Shown here piece after piece: positions 1 to 8,113 of a DNA stretch of 64,000 bases. The DNA is from Roseospira goensis (lineage in GTDB: Bacteria; Pseudomonadota; Alphaproteobacteria; Rhodospirillales; Rhodospirillaceae), in NCBI RefSeq assembly GCF_014197795.1, contig NZ_JACIGI010000003.1:167136-231135 (forward strand), given 5' to 3'. Below the pieces are notes generated by a model, which worked only from the letters and a program-made list of their open reading frames with translations, made no database searches and was not told where the DNA came from. The position numbers and the translations under genes are program-made. Every line of letters begins with the position of its first letter. The stretch's first letter is position 1.

Positions 1-1592
1 TCCTGGATCGGATGGGTGGTCCCGAACACGACCGCGATCTCCTGGCCGAACGGCGGCACCACGCGCATCACCGGGCCACCGCCCCCAGGCGTGCGGCCGC
101 CGAAGGTGAAGCGGTCGCCCGCGGGCACGAAGCGCACCGGGGCATGGCGGCTCGGGGTCAGATGGATGACGCGACCCTCGCCGTCGAAGTAGTCCAGGTG
201 GATCCAGGCATCGAACGCCGGCGCCTCGACCTGAAGCTGAAGTAGGTCGCCGGCCCGGAAGCGCGCGATCCCCGCCTGGGCCGCCCGCCCCACCGCCAGC
301 GGATCGTCCGCCTGGTCGCGCGACTGCGGCAGGGCGAGCCCGTCCAGCGCCCGCAGCACCCCGCATTGCGGCGGCGGCAGCACCAGCAGGTTGGTCCGGA
401 TCGGCAGGGCGCCGCCGACGGCGGCCTCCAGGCGGCGCCGGACCTGTTCCCGCAGCGCCGCGGCCGGCACGTGACCGCGCACCTCGATCCCCCCGCTCTC
501 GGGCACCAGCGCGGCCTGGAGCCGACTGCAAGGCACGCCGGCGAGGGTCTCACCCAGGCGGTCGCGCACCGACCCGCCCCCCGCCCGGGCGGCGGCGGCC
601 GGGCTGGGCGCCGTGAAGGTCTGGATCGCGGCGATGGACTGCGGGTCCAGGGCACCGGCGTCCCCACCGCTCCAGGCCAGCGCCGCCGTCGCGGTGTGCG
701 CCAGGCTGGCCGGGTTCGCGGCCGAGGCCCGCGCCGCCAGCGCGCCCGCCGGCCGCGACGGAACCGCGAGTCCGCTCGGGCGCGGCCGGGGCGCCGGCAC
801 CCCGGCGGGCGGGCGCACCGGCGCCGCCGTCGCCTGCGCGGCGAGGTCGGCCGGCAGCGGGGCGGCATCGGCCACCGCATCCGCGCCGCTGACGACGGGA
901 CCGCCCGGTGCGGTGGCGGAGACGACCACCGCCGCGCCGTCCGCCGGGGGGGCGGCGGTCGATGTCGCCAGCACCGGCGCGGCCTCCGCGGCCCGGTCTG
1001 TCGCCGAAGCAGCGACCACGGCCACGCCCCCCGGACGGCGGACGGGCACCGGGTCCGCCAGCGGCGATCCGGCGGCCAGGGCTGCGCCGTCGGGCGGGCG
1101 GCGCGCGACAACCGACGGCGCGGCCGGCGGATCGGCCGCCGGGAGCGGGTCCGCCCGTGGGGCCGCGGCAGAGATCCGACCAGGGGGCGGCGCCGGGGCC
1201 AGGGCCGGTGCCGGAGACGGCGTCACCGCCGCCGCCCGGTCCGCCGGCGCGGTGGCGACCACAGGCGGCGTCGCGACCGGCTGCGGCGCCACGGCAGAGG
1301 CGGCGGGCGTGGCCGCCGTCACGGTCTCGGCCCGCTGCACGGGAACGGCGCCCTGCCCGACCGTCCGCCCCGCCGCCGCCTCGGCCGCCGCCGCGCCCGC
1401 CGGCTCGGCCTGCGCCGCGGTGTCGCGGCGAACGCTTTCGGTCGACAGCCGCAACCGCGCCTCGACCGGCCGGGTCTCGACCGTCGGGTCCGGCGCCAGC
1501 GCAGCCGCGACGATCCCCAGTACGGCGGCGTGCACGGCCAGCGACAGCGCGCCGGCCCCGAGCCACGCCATGGGGCGGGGCACGCGGGTCAT
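1..1592 (-). CDS. TonB-like energy-transducer with DUF4384-like C-terminal region (3' end outside window)
   Basis: An open frame reads from ATG 1592 to the left edge without a stop (about 530 residues seen). The start overlaps the upstream exbD stop as ATGA. Residues 9-33 form one hydrophobic N-terminal anchor carrying S17-x3-H21, the Ser/His pair that TonB proteins use to contact ExbB/ExbD. Residues 35-335 are Ala/Pro/Val-rich low complexity, like a periplasm-spanning TonB linker. From about 342 a folded BON-like region follows with Cys354, then from about 440 a stretch resembling DUF4384 (GDLLQLQVEAP, a bulky aromatic core, RFVPAGD). No TonB C-terminal domain is seen in the visible part. 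Last gene of an ExbB-ExbD-ExbD operon, so it probably takes proton-motive energy from that motor. Partner and cargo are unknown. Confidence 0.75.
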   Translation of the reverse strand, partial: MTRVPRPMAWLGAGALSLAVHAAVLGIVAAALAPDPTVETRPVEARLRLSTESVRRDTAAQAEPAGAAAAEAAAGRTVGQGAVPVQRAETVTAATPAASAVAPQPVATPPVVATAPADRAAAVTPSPAPALAPAPPPGRISAAAPRADPLPAADPPAAPSVVARRPPDGAALAAGSPLADPVPVRRPGGVAVVAASATDRAAEAAPVLATSTAAPPADGAAVVVSATAPGGPVVSGADAVADAAPLPADLAAQATAAPVRPPAGVPAPRPRPSGLAVPSRPAGALAARASAANPASLAHTATAALAWSGGDAGALDPQSIAAIQTFTAPSPAAAARAGGGSVRDRLGETLAGVPCSRLQAALVPESGGIEVRGHVPAAALREQVRRRLEAAVGGALPIRTNLLVLPPPQCGVLRALDGLALPQSRDQADDPLAVGRAAQAGIARFRAGDLLQLQVEAPAFDAWIHLDYFDGEGRVIHLTPSRHAPVRFVPAGDRFTFGGRTPGGGGPVMRVVPPFGQEIAVVFGTTHPIQ

Positions 1593-1996
1593 GCGGCGTT
1601 CGGCGTCACGACCAGCACCACGGTCGTCATGCCGATCCCCTCCAGGGCCGTGACCAACGGCAGCAGCACGCGCAGCGCCACCGCCGCATGGGCGTTGATG
1701 CGCACCAGCGGTGGCCCGTCGGCCGCGTCGGCGCGCGGACGCAGCGCCGCCAGCAGGGCGGCCCGCGACACCGGCCGGCCGTCGAGCGCCAACGCCCCGG
1801 TCTCGGACACGCTCACGGTCACCCCGCCGGCCGGCAGGTCGGTGCCGACGGTCGCCAGCGGCGGCGTCACCTCGAACGGCGCCGTCGCGTCAAGCCGGCC
1901 CACCAGCATGAAGAACACGAGCAGGAAGAAAACCACGTCGATCAGGGCGACGATGGTCTCCGGCGCGCGGCGGCGGGGGGATCGGCGCAGGCGCAT
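1589..1996 (-). CDS. ExbD/TolR family proton-channel subunit (second copy)
   Basis: 135 residues. One N-terminal membrane helix at about 13-33 holds the family's essential acidic residue (ALIDVVFFLLVFFML, Asp20), followed by a small periplasmic alpha/beta domain, the ExbD/TolR plan at normal length. Start ATG 1996 overlaps the stop of the preceding exbD by one base (TGATG), and its own stop overlaps the TonB-like start (ATGA), so the four genes are translationally coupled. With ExbB it should form an inner-membrane proton-driven motor. It differs clearly from the other ExbD in the same operon, so the two are not a recent duplication; a heteromeric ExbD pair is possible. Confidence 0.9.
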   Translation of the reverse strand: MRLRRSPRRRAPETIVALIDVVFFLLVFFMLVGRLDATAPFEVTPPLATVGTDLPAGGVTVSVSETGALALDGRPVSRAALLAALRPRADAADGPPLVRINAHAAVALRVLLPLVTALEGIGMTTVVLVVTPNAA

Positions 1997-2412
1997 CACC
2001 GGTCCTCCAGGCGCACCACGCGGACGTCGGCGATTCCCGCGCGGGTCGCCCGTTCCAGCAGCGAAACCAGCGCCTGGGCATCGGCATCGCCCGCCGGCAG
2101 CACCAGCACGCGGGTCTCCGGGTGCGCCGCCACCCGTGCCGTCAGCGCCGCGGTCAGCGCCGCCGGTCCCAGCGCCTCGCCGCGCCACACCACGCCCCCG
2201 TCGGCCGCCAGCCGCAGCAGCAGGGGGCGGGCCTCGGGCGCGGCCGCCGGTCCCGGTGCCCCCGGCGCCGTTCCACGCTCGACCATCGGGATCATATCCA
2301 GGTTCAGGTAGCGCGACGTCACCATGAAGAACACGAGCAGGATCAGCAGCACGTCCACCAGCGGCGTCAGGGTGATGACGGCCCCGGTGGGCCGCGATCG
2401 CCGCAGCCGCAT
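1996..2412 (-). CDS. exbD: ExbD/TolR family proton-channel subunit (first copy)
   Basis: 138 residues. The membrane helix (about 14-33) has the motif TPLVDVLLILLVFFMVTSRY with Asp20 in the proton path, followed by a periplasmic domain containing a short Ala/Pro-rich stretch. Starts 5 nt after the exbB stop and runs into the second exbD by one base. Member of the ExbB-ExbD-ExbD-TonB-like operon; works in the inner membrane to couple proton flow to the TonB-like protein. Assignment to ExbD rather than TolR rests on the neighbouring TonB-like gene, not on residues that separate the two. Confidence 0.9.
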   Translation of the reverse strand: MRLRRSRPTGAVITLTPLVDVLLILLVFFMVTSRYLNLDMIPMVERGTAPGAPGPAAAPEARPLLLRLAADGGVVWRGEALGPAALTAALTARVAAHPETRVLVLPAGDADAQALVSLLERATRAGIADVRVVRLEDR

Positions 2413-2417
2413 GCCCC

Positions 2418-3056
2418 CTACCCCGCCGGATGCACCGGCACCGCCGCCAGGATGCGGCCGGCGTCGTGCTCGATGGCATGGCCGACACGATCCACACGCG
2501 CCGCCATCAGGTTGGCGGCGATGGCCGCCGGGATGGCCACCGACAGTCCCGCGGCGGTGGTCAGCAGCGCCTGCCAGATGCCGCCGGCCAGCACGGCGGC
2601 ATTGGCCGATCCGCCGGCCAGTTCGAGTTCCTGGAACGACTGGATCATGCCGAGAACGGTGCCCAGCAGGCCGAGCAGCGGGCTGACCATGGCGATGACC
2701 TCCAGCATGCGCAGGTTGCGGCCCAGCCGGTCCAGTTCGGCGTTGCCCAGGCGCTCCACCTCGGCGGTCAGGGCGACGCGATCCAGACCGGCCGCACGGC
2801 CGCGCATGGCCGCCAGCACCACGCGGTCCATGGGCGTGCGCCCCTCGGACAGGGCGCGCTCCGCCGTCTCGCGCTCGCCGCGGCCCCAGGAGACGATGGC
2901 GGCCTCGCGCGCCCGGCGCCCGCCCAACACCCCGGCCAACTGAACCGCCTTGAGGATGACCAGCGCGAGCGCGTACACCGACAGCCCGCCCAGGATCACG
3001 ACGATCGGGCCGCCGGCCTCCACCCCCTCGCGCAACAGGTCGACCACAGCGGTCAT
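2418..3056 (-). CDS. exbB: ExbB/TolQ/MotA family proton-channel protein
   Basis: 212 residues with three predicted membrane helices: about 18-42, a pair around 120-142 (MVSPLLGLLGTVLGMIQSF) and 158-185 (ALLTTAAGLSVAIPAAIAA). The LLGLLGTVxGMI and TTAAGLxVAIPA motifs are typical of the MotA/TolQ/ExbB domain. It supplies the pentameric part of the proton channel energising the TonB-like partner. Lies 21 nt after the secreted protein gene and 5 nt before exbD, so one transcript is likely. Length is short for ExbB (usually 220-250) but matches TolQ/ExbB proteins of two-ExbD operons. Confidence 0.92.
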   Translation of the reverse strand: MTAVVDLLREGVEAGGPIVVILGGLSVYALALVILKAVQLAGVLGGRRAREAAIVSWGRGERETAERALSEGRTPMDRVVLAAMRGRAAGLDRVALTAEVERLGNAELDRLGRNLRMLEVIAMVSPLLGLLGTVLGMIQSFQELELAGGSANAAVLAGGIWQALLTTAAGLSVAIPAAIAANLMAARVDRVGHAIEHDAGRILAAVPVHPAG

Positions 3057-3077
3057 GGCGCCCGTCCCTCCCCGCCG

Positions 3078-3545
3078 CTACAGCACGAAGGGCACGTCGG
3101 CGCGCGACGACAGGTCCAGGATGGCGAAGCAGTCCGCGACGCCGCCGCCCTCGGCCTCGCAGGTGGCGATGTCGTGCAGGATCACCTCGCCGATATCGGC
3201 GCAGGGCATGTCCGGGATATCGAACAGCTTCAGGGTGGTACGGCGCGACGGCAAGGGCGCGGCGTCGATGGTCAGCAGCCGGTCGATGACGCCGTCGCGG
3301 TCGAGGACGGCCAGCGACATCTCGAACCCGGCCAGGGTGACGTCGGTGTCGTTGCGGAACAGGAAGAAGCTGCGGCAGCCGGCCTCGACGCCCTCCAGCT
3401 TGTTCAGCTCGGCCAGCAGGCGCCCGGTGTCCGCGCCGTCGCCGCCCGCGTCGCCCGCCTCCTGCGCCGCCCCCGGCGTGCCCCCGATCATCGCTGCCAG
3501 CGCCAGCAGCAGCGCCGCCGTTCCCGTCCGGACCGCCGTTCGCAT
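3078..3545 (-). CDS. secreted Cys-containing protein of unknown function, exbBD-linked
   Basis: 155 residues from ATG 3545, chosen over an in-frame start 66 nt upstream because GGGAGGA lies 8 nt before it and the N-terminus then reads as a signal peptide (MRTAVRTGTAALLLALAA...GAAQ, cleavage about residue 28). The mature part contains four Cys (GCRSF, MPCAD, ATCEA, ADCFA), consistent with two disulfides in the periplasm. First gene of the exbB-exbD-exbD-tonB-like operon. I do not recognise a named domain; similar small secreted proteins occur next to ExbB/ExbD genes in alphaproteobacteria (general recollection). It may be a periplasmic accessory of the motor. Confidence 0.7.
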   Translation of the reverse strand: MRTAVRTGTAALLLALAAMIGGTPGAAQEAGDAGGDGADTGRLLAELNKLEGVEAGCRSFFLFRNDTDVTLAGFEMSLAVLDRDGVIDRLLTIDAAPLPSRRTTLKLFDIPDMPCADIGEVILHDIATCEAEGGGVADCFAILDLSSRADVPFVL

Positions 3546-3748
3546 GACCGTCGTCCTCCCCCGCCGCTCCTGGATACGCACCGCGCCGGTCTGCGCCAGC
3601 GCCCGGCCCAATGGTCCGGCCCAGTCATCCGGCCCAATCGTCCGTCACAGTGTAGCGAAGGCACCAAGCCGGCCGCAGGCGAAAATGATCCGACCGCGGA
3701 AAAACCGGGCCGATCCCACCCGTGACCGGGGCGAGACGGGACCCAGGC

Positions 3749-4828
3749 TCAGACGTTCAGGTCGGCGAAGGGGCCGCGGTTCAGGGGAGCGAGGATGCTC
3801 TTGTAGCGCGCGATATCGCCCGACGATTGCTTCAGGCTGTTCTCGACGGCCGTGAACTGGCGCCGGGTCTCGTTCTCGATCGCCGCGATCTCCTGCTCCT
3901 CGGTGCCGCGGAGGGTGGCGATCTCGCCGGTGACCTGCTCCTTCTCACGCGTCAGCCGGTCGACGATCGGGGTGATGCGACTGCCAATGTTGGCGAGATT
4001 GAGCGAGACCTCCTCCAGCGCCGACTCGGCCTCCGCCACCGCCGCACTGGCGGCGTCGAGGTCGGTGAAGCCGTCGTAGAACCATGCCGGCATCAGGCCG
4101 ATGCCGCCCTGTTCCAGCGTACCGGTGAAGCTGTCGGTGCCGTCCAGCGTGAACGAGATCGACTCGCCATTCACCGCCACGGCGCTGATGCGGTCGCTGT
4201 CGTGTCCGATCGTACCCTCCAGTTCCTCGCCGCCGGGGTCGGTGACCGCCTGCATGAGATTGACCGTGGGTTCGTTCTGGTAGGTCGTGCCGTCCGAGTC
4301 GCCGGTGCCGACGAGGTTGAACGAGGACCCCGCGTAGAGCCCCTGGAACTCCAGATCGACCCCGAAGTCCTCCACCTGGAGCGTTTTGACGGCCGGCGCC
4401 AGGGTCTCGGGATCCGGCCGGCCGAGCAGGTTGTAGGCGTCGGCATAGCGGTCCGCGACCTTGTTGATCTCGGTCAGCGTCCCATTGAACTGCGCGGCGT
4501 AGAAGTCCTTGTGGTCCGGGTTGCGCTCGGCGCTCGACAGGATCACGCGCAGGTCCAACAGGAGCTGGCGGATCTCCTTGACCTGGGTCTCGCCGTTCTC
4601 CACCGCCACCTGGATATCCTCGGCGTCGCTGAGGCGCCCGGCCACCGATCCCAGGCGGGCGTTGAGCGGATCGAGGTCCGATTGGTAGGCGAGCTGAACC
4701 GCATCCGTCTTCTTGCGCATGTCGGTATACATGCGCTCGGCGATGCGAGTCGTCGACAGGCTGGAGGTGGAGGTGGGGAGCAGCGAGCCGCCTCCGAGCA
4801 GCGAGCCGCCTGCAAGCGCGGTGACCAT
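3749..4828 (-). CDS. flagellin-like coil/beta/coil protein, function unknown
   Basis: 359 residues from ATG 4828; an upstream TTG at 4843 would add five residues. The first 20 residues are Gly/Ser/Leu/Thr-rich and there is no signal peptide. Residues about 28-135 are helical and heptad-like (YTDMRKKTDAVQLAYQSDLD), residues about 150-255 are beta-rich with many Gly/Asp/Thr, and residues 265-350 are a second long coil. This alpha-beta-alpha order with few Cys is the layout of flagellin and hook-associated proteins, but the conserved flagellin termini are absent, and the real flagellin gene lies 50 kb away. It may be a secreted filament- or hook-associated protein; this is inference from shape only. 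Transcribed alone. Confidence 0.7.
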   Translation of the reverse strand: MVTALAGGSLLGGGSLLPTSTSSLSTTRIAERMYTDMRKKTDAVQLAYQSDLDPLNARLGSVAGRLSDAEDIQVAVENGETQVKEIRQLLLDLRVILSSAERNPDHKDFYAAQFNGTLTEINKVADRYADAYNLLGRPDPETLAPAVKTLQVEDFGVDLEFQGLYAGSSFNLVGTGDSDGTTYQNEPTVNLMQAVTDPGGEELEGTIGHDSDRISAVAVNGESISFTLDGTDSFTGTLEQGGIGLMPAWFYDGFTDLDAASAAVAEAESALEEVSLNLANIGSRITPIVDRLTREKEQVTGEIATLRGTEEQEIAAIENETRRQFTAVENSLKQSSGDIARYKSILAPLNRGPFADLNV

Positions 4829-4960
4829 GGGTCTTCTTCCCAATCCCTCGGCGTCAGGATCCGGCCCCGCCCCGGTCCTGGGACGGTAGATCGGACTGGC
4901 CAGATTGTACCATGGCCGCGGCGCGCTGGGGACTCGATTCGGGACGCCGCGCCGGCCGGC

Positions 4961-5899
4961 TCAGGCGGCCTCGGCGGCCGGCGCGATGGCGCCCGCGATG
5001 AAGTCCGGCCACAGCCCGCTTTCCGCCAGCCGGCGCGCCGTGTCCTGGCCGTGCAGCAGGCCGCTTTCGACCAGCAGGCACCGCAGCCCCGCCCCGCGGG
5101 CGCCCAGGATATCGGTGTGCGGGCTGTCGCCGACCATCAGGACCCGGTCCGGGGCCACCCCGGGCAGGCGGGCCTTGAGCAGGGCGTAAAGATCCGGGAA
5201 GGGCTTGCCGAGGAAGTGGACGGACACGCCGTGATCGCGCGCGGCCGCCAGACCGAGGGCGCCCGGCTCCAGGGTCAGGGCGCCGTCGTAGGGACAGGTC
5301 ACGTCCGGGTTGGGGATGATGAGGGGACGCGGCCGGCGCGCCATCAGCGCCCGGAACAACGCCAGGTCCGCTGGGTTCCAGTGGAAACAGTCCACCAACA
5401 CGAAGCCGTCGAGGCCGTCCCAGTCCTCGGGGCGGCTGTCGGCCAGGGCCTCCACCACCGTCAGGGCGGGAAAGCGGGCGACCAGCTCGCGCGGGTGGAT
5501 GGCGATCACGCCCCAGCCGGCGCCCCCGCCCACGGCCACCAGGGCCTGCGGCAGCAGGTCGCGGCCGGAGACCACCTCGTCGGGCCGGATGTCGAGGCCG
5601 CGGCGGTGCAGGCCGGTCGCCACCCCCGCCGGTTCGTGGGTGACGTCGTTGGTCAGGACGAACAGGGGCAGCCCGCGCCGTCGCACGTCGGCGATCGCCG
5701 CCGCGGCCCCCGGCAGCGTGTGCCCGCCGGTGTGCAGCACCCCGTAGGCATCCAGCACCACCGCCGCGATGTCGGTGCCGTCGAGCACGGCGGCGAGGCC
5801 GGAGACCCGGCGGGGCCGCACCGGCGGCGGCGGCGCCGGCAACCAGGCCCCGGCGCGAAGGTAGGTCTCCCAGGCGGCGTCGAAGCCTTGGGTGAGCAT
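4961..5899 (-). CDS. HAD superfamily class IIA hydrolase (NagD-like, TIGR01459 type)
   Basis: 312 residues. HAD motifs are in order: nucleophile loop VLDAYGVLHTG (Asp50), VLTND near 81-85 (motif II Thr), LGKPFPDLY (motif III Lys) and VLMVGDSPHTDILGA (motif IV acidic residues). The cap between motifs II and III marks class IIA. The usual second Asp of DxD is Tyr52, as in the subfamily with D-x-W/Y-G-V, so classical phosphatase chemistry may be weak. Substrate cannot be told. Single gene, divergent from the MFS gene at 6089 across a 189-bp gap that should hold both promoters. Confidence 0.88.
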   Translation of the reverse strand: MLTQGFDAAWETYLRAGAWLPAPPPPVRPRRVSGLAAVLDGTDIAAVVLDAYGVLHTGGHTLPGAAAAIADVRRRGLPLFVLTNDVTHEPAGVATGLHRRGLDIRPDEVVSGRDLLPQALVAVGGGAGWGVIAIHPRELVARFPALTVVEALADSRPEDWDGLDGFVLVDCFHWNPADLALFRALMARRPRPLIIPNPDVTCPYDGALTLEPGALGLAAARDHGVSVHFLGKPFPDLYALLKARLPGVAPDRVLMVGDSPHTDILGARGAGLRCLLVESGLLHGQDTARRLAESGLWPDFIAGAIAPAAEAA

Positions 5900-6088
5900 G
5901 GCGCGGTCCGTTCGGTCGAGGATGGGTTCAGGGTGACGGGTCCAGGGCGTTGCCGCGGGGCACGCGGCGCCCTGGATAGCCGGCCGCCGGCGGACTGTCC
6001 AGCCGGCGCGGCGGCGGGGCCGTGGACGGTCGGCCCGACCGCCTGCTAGACAGAGCGAACCTCCGACTCACCAACCCGGACGCCCGCC

Positions 6089-7318
6089 GTGCCCACCGCC
6101 CCCGTCGCGCCCGCCCCCGCCGGGCTGGCGCGCAGCCTGCCCGTCATCGTCGGCGCCACCACCCTGGTGCAGGCCCTGGTCACCCTTGCCACCCTGTGCG
6201 TCGCGACGCTGGGGCCGGCCATCACCGGGGCGCTCGGCGTGCCGCCGGAGATGGTCGGCTACCAGATGAGCCTGGTCTACATCGCGGGCGCGGTCTCGGC
6301 GGTGCTGGCCGGGGGAACCGTGACCCGCCACGGCGCCGGGCGCAGCAGCCAGCTCGCGCTGGCGCTCGGCGGGGCGGGCTGCGCCCTGGGGGCCGCGGTC
6401 GGCACCCTGTGGGCGCTGGTCCCGGCCTCGCTGCTGATCGGCTGGGGCTACGGTATGACCAACCCGGCGTCGTCGCACGTGCTGTTCCGCTTCGCCCCGG
6501 CCACCCGCCGCAACCTGATCTTCTCGCTCAAGCAGACCGGCGTCCCGCTGGGCGGCGTCCTCGCCGGCCTGATGCTGCCGGCGCTCAGCGTGGCCTTCGG
6601 CTGGCGCGCCGGCCTCGCGGTGATCGCGGCGCTGGCCCTCGGCGCGGCGGCGGCGCTCCAGGCGCTGCGGCCGGCCTGGGACGACGACCGCCGGCCGGAT
6701 GCACGGCGCCGGGGCCGTGCCTTCGGCGGGCTGGGCCTGGTGTGGGCGCATCCGCCGCTGCGGGCGCTGGCCCTGATGACATTCTGCTTCGCCGCCGTGC
6801 AGCTCTCCCTCACCACCTTCCTGGTCACGCTGCTGGTCGAGGGGCTGGGCCGCTCCCTGGTGCTGGCCGGCATTGTGGCGTCGCTGGTGCAGGTCGCCGG
6901 CGCGCTCGGCCGCGTGTTCTGGGGCTGGCTGGCCGACCGGCTCGGCGGCGGTCTGCTGACGCTGGCCCTGATCGGTGGGCTGTCGCTGGGCTGCGCCGCG
7001 ATCACCGGCCTGATGACGCCGACCTGGCCGACCTGGACGGTCACGGTGGTGCTGGCGCTGTTCGGCCTGTCGGCCATCGGCTGGAACGGCGTGTTCCTGG
7101 CCGAGGTGGCGCGGCTGTGTCCGCCCGGCCAGGTCGGCGCGGCCACCGGCGGGGCGCTGTTCTTCACCTTCGGCGGCGTCGGCGTCGGGCCGGCGCTGTT
7201 CTCCGCCCTGGTCCCGCTGCTGGGCGGCTACGCCGTCACCTTCCCGGCCATCGGTCTGTTCGCGCTGACCGGCACGGTCCTGATCTGGCGGGCGCGCCGG
7301 CTCGCGGGCGGCCCGTGA
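6089..7318 (+). CDS. MFS transporter, 12 transmembrane segments
   Basis: 409 residues, GTG start at 6089. Hydrophobic helices run through the whole length with the MFS duplicated six-helix plan and a cytoplasmic loop near the middle (DDDRRPDARRRGRAF). The loop after the second helix is GGTVTRHGAGRSSQL, and the second-half repeat has WGWLADRLGGG, both in the position of the conserved MFS motif A. Substrate is not predictable; the overall look is of the CynX/NIMT-like or sugar-phosphate-like groups. Its stop overlaps the GTG start of a TSUP permease gene (GTGA), so the two transporters are co-translated, possibly for import and export of one anion. Confidence 0.85.
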   Translation: MPTAPVAPAPAGLARSLPVIVGATTLVQALVTLATLCVATLGPAITGALGVPPEMVGYQMSLVYIAGAVSAVLAGGTVTRHGAGRSSQLALALGGAGCALGAAVGTLWALVPASLLIGWGYGMTNPASSHVLFRFAPATRRNLIFSLKQTGVPLGGVLAGLMLPALSVAFGWRAGLAVIAALALGAAAALQALRPAWDDDRRPDARRRGRAFGGLGLVWAHPPLRALALMTFCFAAVQLSLTTFLVTLLVEGLGRSLVLAGIVASLVQVAGALGRVFWGWLADRLGGGLLTLALIGGLSLGCAAITGLMTPTWPTWTVTVVLALFGLSAIGWNGVFLAEVARLCPPGQVGAATGGALFFTFGGVGVGPALFSALVPLLGGYAVTFPAIGLFALTGTVLIWRARRLAGGP

Positions 7319-8097
7319 CCGGCTGGGACCTGGCCCTGGACCTGGCCCTGCCGGACTACACCGCGCCGCAATGGGCGGTGATGACGGTCGCCTTCCTGCT
7401 CGCGGGTCTCATCAAGGGCGCCATTGGGTTCGGCGTGCCGATCGTCGTGATCTCCATACTGACCCTGGTGCTGCCGGTCAAGGACGCCATCGCCCTGTCG
7501 GTCCTGCCGGCGTTCGCCGGCAACCTGGCGATGATGCGCGAGGGCGGCCGGGTGCTGGAGATCCTGGGCCGGTTCTGGCCCCTGCTGCTGACCAAGGTGG
7601 CGGGCATCGCCCTCGGCGCCGCCATCCTGGCCAGCGTGCCCACGGACGCGCTCCTGCTGCTGCTGGGCGGGGTGATCGTGACCGCCTCGCTGCTGGGCGA
7701 ACGCCTGCCCCGCCTGCGGTTGCGGCCACGCCAGGAAAAGGTTGCTGGCGCCGTGCTGGGCGCGCTCACCGGACTGCTGGCCGGGACCACCACCATCTTC
7801 GGTCCGCCCATCATCCTCTACATGACCGCATTGCGTCTGGACCGGGCCACCTACGTGGCGGCCATCGGGACTCTGTGGTCCCTGACCAACGTGCTGACGC
7901 TGGTGGCCTTCGGTGCCGCCGCGGTGCTCACCCTACCGCTGGCGCTGGCCTCCCTGGCCATGGCGCCGGTGCTGCTGGCCGGCTACCCGCTCGGCCGGCG
8001 CATCCGCGAGGCCGTGGACGACCGCCTGTTCCGACGCCTTGTCATGGCCGGGCTGCTGGTCTCGGGCGGCCGCCTGATCCTGATGGCGCTGCTCTGA
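7315..8097 (+). CDS. TSUP family permease (TauE/SafE, sulfite exporter-like)
   Basis: 260 residues from GTG 7315, which overlaps the MFS stop by four bases. Eight or so helices; the first repeat starts LLAGLIKGAIGFGVPIVVI and the second has LLAGTTTIFGPPIILYM, the two internal TauE/SafE repeats with their GxxxGxGGG/P-type signatures. Members move sulfite, sulfonates, sulfoacetate or other small anions across the inner membrane. Co-transcribed with the MFS transporter, which suggests a shared substrate; nothing in the sequence identifies it. Confidence 0.88.
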   Translation: MTGWDLALDLALPDYTAPQWAVMTVAFLLAGLIKGAIGFGVPIVVISILTLVLPVKDAIALSVLPAFAGNLAMMREGGRVLEILGRFWPLLLTKVAGIALGAAILASVPTDALLLLLGGVIVTASLLGERLPRLRLRPRQEKVAGAVLGALTGLLAGTTTIFGPPIILYMTALRLDRATYVAAIGTLWSLTNVLTLVAFGAAAVLTLPLALASLAMAPVLLAGYPLGRRIREAVDDRLFRRLVMAGLLVSGGRLILMALL

Positions 8098-8113
8098 TCG
8101 GCGCCCGGCCCGG

